A program made the position numbers and the translations under genes. This document shows, one piece after another, positions 30,389 through 39,521 of a stretch of DNA of 45,505 bases (positions are counted from its first letter, which is position 1; each line of letters opens with the position of its first letter). The notes beneath the pieces are model-generated. The model did not search any database and had not been told where the DNA came from. It saw only the letters and a program-made list of their open reading frames with translations. Source of the stretch: Pannonibacter phragmitetus DSM 14782 (GTDB taxonomy: Bacteria > Pseudomonadota > Alphaproteobacteria > Rhizobiales > Stappiaceae); contig NZ_KB908237.1 in NCBI RefSeq assembly GCF_000382365.1, positions 1 to 45,505 on the forward strand, given 5' to 3'.

Positions 30389-31059
30389 CAAAGCTCCGGA
30401 ACGGTCAGGTCTGCCACGGGGCCATCCAGATGCAGCTTTGCACCGGTCTGGGCCTGCAGCGCTTCGAGCGTCAAGGCTGGCAGTTTTTCGCGCAGGACGA
30501 AATGCCCCTTTTCGATATCTATGACGGCGAGCGACGTATAGACACGGGTGACGCAGCCGACGCCGGTGAGCGGCAGTGTGCAGCGCTCCACCAGCTTCGG
30601 CTTGCCGTCCTTGGTGACGTGATCGGTGATGACGGCAACGCGCTTGGCGCCGTGCACCAGATCCATCGCCCCGCCAACGGCCGGCACGCCCTTCGGGCCC
30701 GTGGACCAGTTGGCAAGGTCGCCGTTTTCCGCCACTTCGTAGGCGCCGAGGATGGCGACATCCAGATGGCCGCCGCGCACCATGGCGAAGCTGTCGGCGT
30801 GGTGGAAGAAGGCAGCGCCGGGCTTCAGCGTCACCGCCTTCTTGCCCGCGTTGATCAGATCCCAGTCCTCTTCGCCTTCCGCCGGGGCCTCGCCGAAGCC
30901 GAGGAGGCCGTTTTCGGTGTGGAAGATGGCCTCGCGGCCCGGGGGCTGGAACTTGGCCACCATCTCGGGAAAGCCGATGCCGAGGTTCACATAGGCGCCA
31001 TCGGTGATGTCCTGCGCGGCGCGCCAGGCAATCTGGGCGTTGGAGAGCTTGCTGGTCAT
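30388..31059 (-). CDS. pcaJ: 3-oxoadipate CoA-transferase subunit B
   Basis: A 223-residue family I CoA-transferase subunit. The catalytic glutamate lies in FHTENGLLGFGEAP (the SENG-like motif, here TENG), and the conserved GGAMDLVHGAKRV follows. With PcaI it transfers CoA from succinyl-CoA to 3-oxoadipate. It overlaps pcaI by four bases (ATGA) and pcaF by one. Confidence 0.92.
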   Translation of the reverse strand: MTSKLSNAQIAWRAAQDITDGAYVNLGIGFPEMVAKFQPPGREAIFHTENGLLGFGEAPAEGEEDWDLINAGKKAVTLKPGAAFFHHADSFAMVRGGHLDVAILGAYEVAENGDLANWSTGPKGVPAVGGAMDLVHGAKRVAVITDHVTKDGKPKLVERCTLPLTGVGCVTRVYTSLAVIDIEKGHFVLREKLPALTLEALQAQTGAKLHLDGPVADLTVPEL

Positions 31060-31778
31060 GGGTGATGGGCTCCTGCGCGGTTGAGGGCTTCCTCCTGCTG
31101 CGGGGAGGGCACCTCCACGATCATGTCGACGAAAATGCCGGGGGTGATGACCGCCTCCGGATCAATGCTGCCTGCCTCGACGGCGCGGCTCACCTGCGCA
31201 ATGGTGCAGGCTGCGGCCATGGCCATGATCGGGCCGAAGTTGCGCCCCGCCATCCGGTAGGTCAGGTTGCCGTGGGTATCGCCAGCCTCTGCCTTGATCA
31301 GCGCGAAGTCAGCCTTCAGCCAGCGCTCCTGCACATAGTGGCGGCCATCGAACTCGGCCACCGGCTTGCCATTGGCCAGATCCGTGCCATAGGCGGTGGG
31401 GGTGTAGAAGGCGGGAATGCCTGCGCCGCCCGCGCGGATGCGCTCGGCCAGCGTGCCCTGCGGCACCAGTTCCAGCTCGATCTTGCCGGACAGATACAGC
31501 TCGGTGAAGACGCGCGGATCGGCAGAACGCGGGAAGGAGCAGACCATCTTGGCGACCATGCCCTGCTCGATGAGCGCGGCAATGCCTACATGGCCGTTTC
31601 CGGCGTTGTTGTTGATGACCGTCAGGTTCTTCGGGCTGCCGGTTGCAAGGTAGCGGTCGATGAGGGCGTGAATGAGCTCGATCGGCGCACCGGAGCCGCC
31701 AAAGCCGCCGATCATCACCGAGGCGCCGTCCGGAATGCCGGCGACGGCCTCCGCAAGCGTGGCAATTCTCTTGTCCAT
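31056..31778 (-). CDS. pcaI: 3-oxoadipate CoA-transferase subunit A
   Basis: A 240-residue alpha subunit of the CoA-transferase. Motifs include SVMIGGFGGSGAP, the NNNAGNGHVGIAALI stretch and FYTPTAYGTDLANGKP. It is the first gene of pcaIJF; GGGAGG stands seven bases before its ATG. It is divergent from pcaR, with a 112-base control region between them. Confidence 0.92.
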   Translation of the reverse strand: MDKRIATLAEAVAGIPDGASVMIGGFGGSGAPIELIHALIDRYLATGSPKNLTVINNNAGNGHVGIAALIEQGMVAKMVCSFPRSADPRVFTELYLSGKIELELVPQGTLAERIRAGGAGIPAFYTPTAYGTDLANGKPVAEFDGRHYVQERWLKADFALIKAEAGDTHGNLTYRMAGRNFGPIMAMAAACTIAQVSRAVEAGSIDPEAVITPGIFVDMIVEVPSPQQEEALNRAGAHHP

Positions 31779-31843
31779 GAATATCCTCCCTGGGAGACTT
31801 CCGGGCAGGAAGCTACGCTGCCTTGTGACGGCAGGAAACGGAT

Positions 31844-31898
31844 TTGTGCGGATGTTGACTTTTGTTCAATTCCCGTAATTTCTTGTGCGCATGTTGAA
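31844..31898. promoter_or_regulatory. Putative PcaR operators: 16-bp direct repeat between pcaI and pcaR
   Basis: TTGTGCGGATGTTGAC (31844-31859) and TTGTGCGCATGTTGAA (31883-31898) differ at two positions and are 39 bp apart. The second overlaps the pcaR start codon and the first lies between the divergent genes. IclR-type regulators bind repeats of about this length beside their own genes, so they are likely operators, with the second suited to self-repression. Confidence 0.55.
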
Positions 31899-32649
31899 CA
31901 AGACCGATTTCATAGCTTCTCTCGCCAAGGGGCTCAGTGTGCTGGAAGCCTTCCGGGCCGACCGCTCGCGCCTGTCCATCTCCGATGTGGCCGAAGCCAC
32001 GGGACTGGACCGTGCCACGGCCCGCCGCTGCCTTCTCACCCTGCATGAAACGGGCTATGCCGATTATGACGGCAAGTTCTTCACCCTGACGCCCAAGGTG
32101 CTGCGCCTTGGCATGGGGGCGCTGGCCGCCCTGCCTCTGGCGCAGGTCGTGCAGCCCTGGCTGGATCAGCTTTCCGAGCAGATCGGCCAGTCTGCCTCCG
32201 TAGCCATCAGGGATGACGTGGAAATCGTTTATCTTGCCCGCGCTGCGCAGCGCCGGGTGATGTCCATCGGCCTGATGCCGGGCTCCCGCCTGCCGGTGCA
32301 TTGCACCTCCATGGGCCGCGTGCTGCTGGCGGCGATGCCGGAAGCTGAGGCCGCAGCCCTGATCGAGCGCTGCGACCTGACCCCGCGCACCCCGCGCAGC
32401 CTGACGGCGCCGCAGGAGATCATGGCCCGTGTCTCCGAGGCGCGGGTCCTCGGCTATGCCATCATTGATCAGGAGGTGGAGCTGGGCCTGCGCTCCATCG
32501 CCGTGCCGGTCTATTCCTCGCGCGGGCAGGTGGTGGCGGCGCTCAACGTGGGGCTTGCGGCCGTGCAGGCCAGCGCGGAGGAACTGCCGGGCCTTTTTCT
32601 GCAGCCCTTGCTGAAAGTGCAGGAGGGACTGCGCCGTGTCATCCGCTGA
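31891..32649 (+). CDS. pcaR: PcaR: IclR-family regulator of the beta-ketoadipate genes
   Basis: A 252-residue IclR-type transcription factor. The winged helix-turn-helix spans about residues 8-70 (SISDVAEATGLDRATARRCL), and the effector domain follows, with LPVHCTSMGRVLLAAM and LGYAIIDQEVELGLRSIAVP, both typical of PcaR/PcaU/PobR. The effector is probably beta-ketoadipate or a related compound. I use the ATG at 31891; a GTG at 31885 would add two residues. It lies divergent to pcaIJF. Confidence 0.88.
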   Translation: MLNKTDFIASLAKGLSVLEAFRADRSRLSISDVAEATGLDRATARRCLLTLHETGYADYDGKFFTLTPKVLRLGMGALAALPLAQVVQPWLDQLSEQIGQSASVAIRDDVEIVYLARAAQRRVMSIGLMPGSRLPVHCTSMGRVLLAAMPEAEAAALIERCDLTPRTPRSLTAPQEIMARVSEARVLGYAIIDQEVELGLRSIAVPVYSSRGQVVAALNVGLAAVQASAEELPGLFLQPLLKVQEGLRRVIR

Positions 32650-32739
32650 AGCTTATACATCCCATACATGAGGTTGCTGCTCCCCTCGGCGGGTGAGACC
32701 ACCCGCCTTGGTTTGTCGAAGACCTGAAGGAGAGCAGCG

Positions 32740-33031
32740 ATGGAATATTACGTTGGATTGGACGTGAGCCTCAAGAGCACGCACATCTGCGTTATGGACC
32801 AGGAGCGGCAGGTAGTGTGGCGTGGGAGCGCGGATACGCAGCGGTCGATGATCGCGGAACGGCTGAAGAGATGGCAGGGCGATCTTGCGAAGCTGGGGTT
32901 TGAAGCTGGCCAAACGGCTGGGTCCCAAGCGTGCACGCACGGCGGTTGCTCGCAAATTGGCAGTCCTGCTGCTTGGGCTTTGGAAGAGGGAGGATCATTT
33001 CCGCGCCGCGCCTGGTGGCAAAGCTTTATAG
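32740..33031 (+). pseudogene. IS110-family transposase remnant with internal deletion
   Basis: The frame starts well (MEYYVGLDVSLKSTHICVMD, with the first DEDD-type aspartate in GLDVS) and keeps about 57 residues. Near 32902-32909 it jumps to the very end of a transposase in another frame (LAKRLGPKRARTAVARKLAV, then WKREDHFRAAPGGKAL) and stops at 33029-33031. A full enzyme has about 340-400 residues, so some 250-300 codons are gone. Sequence GAAGCTGG at the junction occurs in the context expected of a short-homology deletion. GGAG precedes the ATG. The remnant cannot be active. Confidence 0.82.
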
Positions 33032-33314
33032 AAATTGAGATCGTGAAGTTCGTGCGCAAACAAACCCTCAGTGTCCATGAGGTGAAGCGACCGGACCGGG
33101 ACGGACGAATGCGAGACAGTTGGATGCGGGCCAAAGTTAAGACCCCGTTTGATACACTGCATCGCCCCCTGGATGTGAAGCGAAAAGCCCCGGATAGTGG
33201 TGACGGACTGGGACAGACCGCACACCGAAGAGAACCATGGGACGCTTTTAATCTTCGACCGGAGTGGACTGGGAAATGCGAACAAAAATCTTGACGCAGC
33301 AGCCAAATGTAGAG
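33032..33314. other. Non-coding 3' flank of the IS110 remnant
   Basis: No gene is supportable here; open frames in this stretch show no recognisable protein. Lower GC and the position directly after the transposase end suggest that much of it is the element's right non-coding end. I could not place the terminus. Confidence 0.4.
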
Positions 33315-33412
33315 AACCAGCACTCAATGAGCTTGACACATCGGGAGTTGGTCAAGCCCGTGCGGCGCATGAGCAAATTCAAGGCTTGATGCGTCAGCAT
33401 CGAAAGCCTTGG
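33315..33412 (+). repeat. Dispersed double-hairpin repeat, copy A
   Basis: These 98 bases match the reverse complement of 42716-42813 with 15 mismatches and no gaps (about 85% identity). The best-conserved part is GCGTCAGCATCGAAAGCCTT and its flank. Copy A lies between the IS110 remnant and the Kef-type antiporter. Its long hairpin is more decayed than in copy B, though several changes keep pairing. Confidence 0.85.
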
Positions 33413-33496
33413 CAAGATGATGGCATAGGGAACTTTCCGCCTTGCCAGCACCACGGGCGGCGGTGGATATGGAGGCGTGAACATCAGGAAACATCC

Positions 33497-35272
33497 ATGG
33501 CCGCCGCATCAGCCCCGCCGCTTTTTACGGAAGCGATCATCTTTCTGGCTGCAACCGTCGTTGCCGTGCCGCTGGCCAAGCGGCTCGGCATCGGCTCTGT
33601 CGTAGGCTATCTGATCGCCGGTATGGCCATCGGCCCCTTCGGGTTCAATGCCTTTGGCGCTGCGCCGATGGTGCTGGGTGTGGCGGAACTGGGCGTGGTG
33701 CTGCTGCTGTTCGTCATCGGGCTGGAACTGGACGCCAGCCGCCTGTGGCGCATGCGGCGTGATATCCTGGGCCTCGGCACGGCGCAGGTTCTGCTGACGG
33801 GCACTGTCCTTTATGCTCTCTTGCGGCTGATGGGCGAGGATCTGGAGCCCGCTCTTGTGGCCGGGCTTGGCCTTGCGCTCTCTTCCACCGCCTTTGCGCT
33901 GCAGATCCTGCAGGAGCGCGGGCAGCTTTCCTCAGCCTATGGGCAGAGGGCCTTTGGCGTGCTGCTCCTGCAGGATATCGCCATTGTGCCGCTGCTGGCG
34001 CTGGTGGCCATTCTTGCTCCTTCCGGGACGGAGGGAGCGTCTGCAGGGGCGCTGGAGGAGATCGGCCGCACGGTTGGCGCTGTGCTGGGCGTGGTGGTGG
34101 CCGGGCGCTATCTGATGACACCGCTGTTCCTGCTTTTGGCCCGCAGCAAGGCGCGTGAGGTGATGCTGGCGGCCGCCCTGCTGGTGGCACTGGGCAGTGC
34201 GGGCGTCATGCATGCGGTGGGGCTTTCCATGGCGCTGGGGGCGTTTCTGGCAGGTGTGCTGCTGGCCGAATCCAGCTTCCGGCACACGCTGGAGGCCGAC
34301 ATCGAGCCGTTCCGTTCGCTGTTGATGGGGCTGTTCTTCGTCGCCGTGGGGATGTCGCTCGACTTCACCGTTCTTGCCGGCAGCTGGGTGCTGGTGGCCG
34401 GTGGCGTGATTGCACTGATGCTGGTCAAGGGCGTGCTGCTTTGGGCACTTGCGCGGGTGTCCGGTTCCAGCAATGCGGATGCGCTGCGCATTGCCGTCAC
34501 CCTGCCGCAAGGGGGGGAATTTGCCTTTGTGCTGTTCACAGCAGCAGTGTCGCAGGGGATTTTCAGTGCCGGGGAGGCCAGCGTGCTGACGGCGGTGGTC
34601 ATCGTCTCCATGCTGCTGACGCCCGTTGCCTGTGCGGGTCTGGATTATCTTGGCGCCCGGCTGAAGGCGCGGGGCGTCGAAACCCCGTTTGCCGAGACCT
34701 TCGAGGATGCCGCGCCCGTGGTTCTCGTCATTGGCTTCGGCCGGTTCGGCATGATGGTGGCGCAGCTACTGACATCGGAAGGGCTTGAGATCACGGCAAT
34801 CGATCTCAGGCCGGAGCGCATCGCCTATGCCCGCAAGCTGGGCTACAAGGTCTACTACGGCGATGCCACCCGTGCCGATGTGCTGATGGCTGCCGGGGCG
34901 GGCAAGGCTGCGCTGATCGCCCTGTGTGTTGAAAATGACAGCGTGATGGACCGCGCGATCCACGCCATCCGTGATGCCTGTCCGCAGGCGCGGCTGTTCT
35001 GCCGGGCCACCAGCCAGACCCATGCGCTGGCACTGACGCGGCTGGGCGTCGATTTCCACATCCGGGAAACATTCGAATCCAGCATCGCCTTTGGCCGCGC
35101 AGCGCTGGAGGCATTGGGCATCCCGGATGACAGGATCAATGACGTCGTGGAAGATGTCCGCCGCCGCGACCGGGAGAGGACGGAACTGCAGCTCAACGAG
35201 GGTGAATTTGCCGGCTCCGACCGGCTGCATGCACTCACCCCGCGCGATGAAGCGCCGAAGCGGGACACTTGA
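33497..35272 (+). CDS. Kef-type K+/H+ antiporter (CPA2 family with RCK domain)
   Basis: A 591-residue monovalent cation:proton antiporter-2 protein. About 12 membrane helices fill residues 1-390, with VVGYLIAGMAIGPFGF and LLLLQDIAIVPLLAL-like motifs (GVLLLQDIAIVPLLAL), where the QD pair is expected for KefB/KefC. An RCK_N/TrkA-N domain follows from about 405 (VVLVIGFGRFGMMVAQLL, a GxGxxG fold). Glutathione-gated KefC residues cannot be judged. I start at the ATG 33497 (AGGA upstream); the longer frame to 33197 crosses repeat and IS flank and is not coding. No KefF/KefG partner is next to it. It ends at a strong terminator. Confidence 0.88.
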   Translation: MAAASAPPLFTEAIIFLAATVVAVPLAKRLGIGSVVGYLIAGMAIGPFGFNAFGAAPMVLGVAELGVVLLLFVIGLELDASRLWRMRRDILGLGTAQVLLTGTVLYALLRLMGEDLEPALVAGLGLALSSTAFALQILQERGQLSSAYGQRAFGVLLLQDIAIVPLLALVAILAPSGTEGASAGALEEIGRTVGAVLGVVVAGRYLMTPLFLLLARSKAREVMLAAALLVALGSAGVMHAVGLSMALGAFLAGVLLAESSFRHTLEADIEPFRSLLMGLFFVAVGMSLDFTVLAGSWVLVAGGVIALMLVKGVLLWALARVSGSSNADALRIAVTLPQGGEFAFVLFTAAVSQGIFSAGEASVLTAVVIVSMLLTPVACAGLDYLGARLKARGVETPFAETFEDAAPVVLVIGFGRFGMMVAQLLTSEGLEITAIDLRPERIAYARKLGYKVYYGDATRADVLMAAGAGKAALIALCVENDSVMDRAIHAIRDACPQARLFCRATSQTHALALTRLGVDFHIRETFESSIAFGRAALEALGIPDDRINDVVEDVRRRDRERTELQLNEGEFAGSDRLHALTPRDEAPKRDT

Positions 35273-35283
35273 GGGAATGAAAA

Positions 35284-35312
35284 GACCCGCCAGCTGTTGC
35301 AGCAGGCGGGTC
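35284..35312. terminator. Bidirectional terminator between the Kef gene and the IalB gene
   Basis: GACCCGCC (35284-35291) pairs with GGCGGGTC (35305-35312), and inside it GCTG pairs with CAGC around TTG, with one A/A mismatch. It lies 12 bases after the antiporter stop and near the end of the convergent gene. Confidence 0.75.
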
Positions 35313-35339
35313 CTGAAGGCGCAGAGCTTTGCGGGGGCG

Positions 35340-35891
35340 TTACGGCAGGGCGTCGAAGCCGGCGGAGAAGCCGGCGAGCGAGATCGGAATGCCGATGCCT
35401 TCTTCCGGGGTCTGGAAGATGATGAAGGTGGCCTGCTTGCCGCCGCGCAGCTTGCCCACCACGTCATCCTGCAGGATCACTTCGGCAATGCAGCCATTGG
35501 GCAGGCAGCGTACGAAGGCGGCGCGGCCGATATCGGCGTCATCAACACGCAGGCCAAGGCCGGAGGGCAGCAGCACGCCGAGCGGCGCCAGAACGCGCAG
35601 GATGCGCGCCTGCTTGTCGGCGGTCTTCAGCACGATGACCGAAAGGCCAACATTGTCCCGGTCTTCCGCCGTTACGTTCTGGATAAGGGCGCACTGCTCG
35701 CTTTCGGCACCCGGAGGGGTGTCGCAGCGCATCTGCCAGTCACCGTGAACAGCCTTCACCTCGCCCTGGGCAAGGGCGGGGCTGGTGAAGGCCTGCGCTC
35801 CCAGGCCCAACAGAAGGCCAAAAACCGGGGCGGCAAAAGCGGCAAGGCGCGGGATACGGGTCAGCAAGGACTTTTCTCCGACTGGGGTCAT
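35340..35891 (-). CDS. Invasion-associated locus B (IalB) family periplasmic protein
   Basis: A 183-residue secreted protein. Residues 1-42 contain a positively charged start and a hydrophobic stretch ending in SPALAQ, a good Sec signal peptide. The mature part has the IalB pattern: HGDWQMRCDTPPGAESEQCA with two cysteines and later RCLPNGCIAEV with two more, likely forming disulfides. IalB proteins are common in alphaproteobacteria including non-pathogens; their exact function is unclear. The start codon is preceded by a short hairpin (CGCCG/CGGCG at 35894-35906) instead of a clear ribosome site. Confidence 0.85.
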   Translation of the reverse strand: MTPVGEKSLLTRIPRLAAFAAPVFGLLLGLGAQAFTSPALAQGEVKAVHGDWQMRCDTPPGAESEQCALIQNVTAEDRDNVGLSVIVLKTADKQARILRVLAPLGVLLPSGLGLRVDDADIGRAAFVRCLPNGCIAEVILQDDVVGKLRGGKQATFIIFQTPEEGIGIPISLAGFSAGFDALP

Positions 35892-36041
35892 TCATCGCCG
35901 CAACGGCGAATCAGGTTCTTAAAACTCAACGCACAATGCCGCAAGCGGGCAGCGTGATCCACATTTCAATAGGCTCCATGGCAGAAGCAAGGCGGAAACA
36001 CCGCAAGAGGCGGGAAAAATGCCTGTCTGCGGCTGGCTGCG

Positions 36042-36055
36042 TTGATTCTGATCAA
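36042..36055. promoter_or_regulatory. FNR box (perfect consensus) in the ialB-ctaC interval
   Basis: TTGATTCTGATCAA matches TTGAT-N4-ATCAA exactly. It lies 150 bases upstream of the IalB-type gene and 574 bases upstream of ctaC. No well-placed -10 element is visible on either side, so repression or a distant role is possible. Confidence 0.65.
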
Positions 36056-36108
36056 GCTGTGCATGGCGCAGGCTGCCGGGCCGGAGGTTTCAGCCGGACT
36101 ACAAATTA

Positions 36109-36122
36109 TTGACAAGGATCAA
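36109..36122. promoter_or_regulatory. Second FNR-like box, one mismatch
   Basis: TTGACAAGGATCAA differs from the FNR consensus at one base and is centred 67 bp from the perfect site at 36042-36055. TTGACA within it could also serve as a -35 element. The pair suggests an oxygen-controlled region before the aa3 oxidase genes. Confidence 0.5.
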
Positions 36123-36274
36123 GGCGGGGAAATGGACAGGCTCTGGCGAAATCACGACAAACCCATTGCTAAGGCCGTTCTCTTGTGGTTTTTGTGCCCG
36201 GAGAGGGAGAAGTGATAAGGCTGCGGCAGAACGTCGCTCCTCCCTTCGCCGCATCGTGCTGAATGCGGTTATAT

Positions 36275-36290
36275 GCGTATGATCATACGC
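36275..36290. promoter_or_regulatory. 16-bp perfect palindrome, probable operator
   Basis: GCGTATGATCATACGC reads the same on both strands. It sits just after the AT-rich TTATAT (36269-36274), a possible -10 element, in the long leader of ctaC. The binding protein is not identifiable by sequence alone. Confidence 0.5.
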
Positions 36291-36385
36291 GAAACGGACG
36301 CGAGATACTCCTGTCTGATGCAGGGCGCCAAAAGGATGCCGGCCTCGGGCGGGAGATTTGGCTGTCCTGAAAGTTTGAAGGTTCC

Positions 36386-36428
36386 GCCTCGACGGTGAGG
36401 CAGCGGGTACAGGCCGGGAAGCCGGCCT
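36386..36428 (+). other. Two adjacent hairpins in the ctaC upstream region
   Basis: GCCTC/GAGGC (about 36386-36401) and AGGCCGG/CCGGCCT (36411-36428, four-base loop) stand in tandem. The interval 35892-36628 (~740 bases) otherwise holds the FNR boxes and palindrome listed separately; I see no convincing gene in it. A 27-codon frame at 36132-36215 is noted under findings. Confidence 0.4.
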
Positions 36429-36628
36429 GAAGCCGGGCAATCTCCGGATGGGACGCGCCGCTGGTGGAACCGGATGCCGCCTCTGCCTGCAAGGTGGGGA
36501 TGGTGCATCTCCGCTGCAAGGGCAGGCCGCGCAGGCCGCTCCGGGGTGGAGACAAGGAAAACCGCCGCAAGGCGGGCGAATTGAGCATGATCCGCCCCGG
36601 GGGGCGGGCAAGGGAAGGGAGCGCGGAC

Positions 36629-37531
36629 GTGAAGGCAAACTTCAAGCGTCTCATTGCGGCAGGTGCAGCGGCTGTCTTGCTGGCGGGAACCGCCGGTGCG
36701 GCAATGGCCGAGGTTTCGGGCGGTATGTCCAGCTGGCAGCTTGGCCTGCAGAATTCCGTCACCACCGTGATGGACGACATTCACTGGTTCAAGAACTTCA
36801 CGCTTGGCATCATCACCATCATCACGCTGTTTGTGCTGGCGCTGCTGATCTACGTGATGGTGCGGTTCCGCCGTAAGGCCAATCCGTCGCCCTCGCGCAC
36901 GTCGCATAACACTATGATCGAAGTGGCATGGACGGTTGTGCCGATCCTCATTCTGGTCGTCATTGCCGTGCCGTCCTTCCGCCTGCTGTACAAGCAGGTC
37001 GAGCTTCCGGCCTATGACATGACGGTCAAGGCGACGGGCTACCAGTGGTACTGGGGCTATGAGTACACGGACGAAGCTCTGGACGGCATCGCCTTCGATG
37101 CCATCATGCTGAAGGACGACGAGCGCCAGAAGGTGGCCGACGAGCGCGGCGTGCCACTGCAGGATGTGCCGCGGCTGCTGGCGACCGACTACGAGGTCGT
37201 GATCCCGGTCAACAAGACCGTCCGGGTGCAGGTGACTGCCGCTGACGTGATCCACGCCTTTGCGATGCCGGCCTTCGGCATCAAGATCGACGCGATCCCG
37301 GGCCGCCTGAACGAGACCTGGTTCAACGCCCGCGAGACCGGCATCTATTACGGCCAGTGCTCCGAGCTTTGCGGCAAGGATCATGCCTTCATGCCGATCG
37401 CCATCCGCGTGGTGACGCAGGAGCAGTTTGACGCCTGGGCCGAGACCGCCAAGACCGACATCGACGGCGCGCACAAGCAGCTGATGGCGTCCATCGCAGC
37501 CGAGCGCAACACGGCTGTCGCCGCTCGCTGA
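36629..37531 (+). CDS. ctaC: Cytochrome c oxidase subunit II (aa3 type)
   Basis: A 300-residue periplasm-facing subunit that accepts electrons from cytochrome c. A signal peptide occupies about residues 1-25 (hydrophobic LIAAGAAAVLLAGTAGAAMA). Two membrane helices follow (about 50-75 and 95-117), then the cupredoxin domain. The CuA site is CSELCGKDHAFMP with C244, C248, H252 and M255. GYQWYWGYEY carries the aromatic electron-entry patch. I chose the GTG at 36629 because GGAAGGGAG is well spaced and the signal peptide starts there; upstream ATGs at 36587 and 36464 give no signal. First gene of the cta cluster. Confidence 0.93.
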   Translation: MKANFKRLIAAGAAAVLLAGTAGAAMAEVSGGMSSWQLGLQNSVTTVMDDIHWFKNFTLGIITIITLFVLALLIYVMVRFRRKANPSPSRTSHNTMIEVAWTVVPILILVVIAVPSFRLLYKQVELPAYDMTVKATGYQWYWGYEYTDEALDGIAFDAIMLKDDERQKVADERGVPLQDVPRLLATDYEVVIPVNKTVRVQVTAADVIHAFAMPAFGIKIDAIPGRLNETWFNARETGIYYGQCSELCGKDHAFMPIAIRVVTQEQFDAWAETAKTDIDGAHKQLMASIAAERNTAVAAR

Positions 37532-37664
37532 GGCGCATAGATTACGGTGCGGCGGCACGGCCACCGCACCTGCTCAAGCTGAAAGGGATGCGGCGGAGTT
37601 TCCGCCGCTTCCGCTCAATCCAGAGGGGCGCGGAGGGCAAGAGGAGCTGCCCGCCCCGTCGTGA

Positions 37665-39281
<1,617 letters not shown>

Positions 39282-39302
39282 GCAGCGCTCCTGCAGGAAA
39301 CA

Positions 39303-39333
39303 GAAATGCCGCGCCGCATGGGCGCGGCATTTC
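39303..39333 (+). terminator. Hairpin terminator or attenuator between ctaD and ctaB
   Basis: GAAATGCCGCGCC (39303-39315) pairs perfectly with GGCGCGGCATTTC (39321-39333), 13 pairs and a five-base loop, starting 22 bases after ctaD. Only TTT ends the stem, so read-through is likely. The 240-base gap up to ctaB holds two more stems: GCAGACAG/CTGTCTG (39379-39398) and CTCCGCG/CGCGGAG (39473-39491). Confidence 0.65.
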
Positions 39334-39521
39334 GCCCGGATCCTTCATACGGGAAAAGCCGTAATCTTGGCGGATCCAGCAGACAGGTCAGCTGTCTGTG
39401 CCCTGCTGCGGCAGGGAACCCGAAGAGAAAGGGCAGCATCCGGCCGCAGGGCCATGGGTGCAAAGCCCTCGCCTCCGCGCCCGCCGCGGAGCCCAGGACG
39501 CACAGGTACGAGGAAGAGCCG

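Noticed and set aside
33197-33496. N-terminal extension of the Kef-type antiporter by 100 codons
   Set aside because: It passes through IS flank and dispersed repeat; the ATG at 33497 begins the first membrane helix region and has a ribosome site.
36099-36638. 179-codon minus-strand open frame in the ctaC upstream region
   Set aside because: Pro/Arg-rich, no start site, no family resemblance, and it covers the hairpins and palindrome of the leader.
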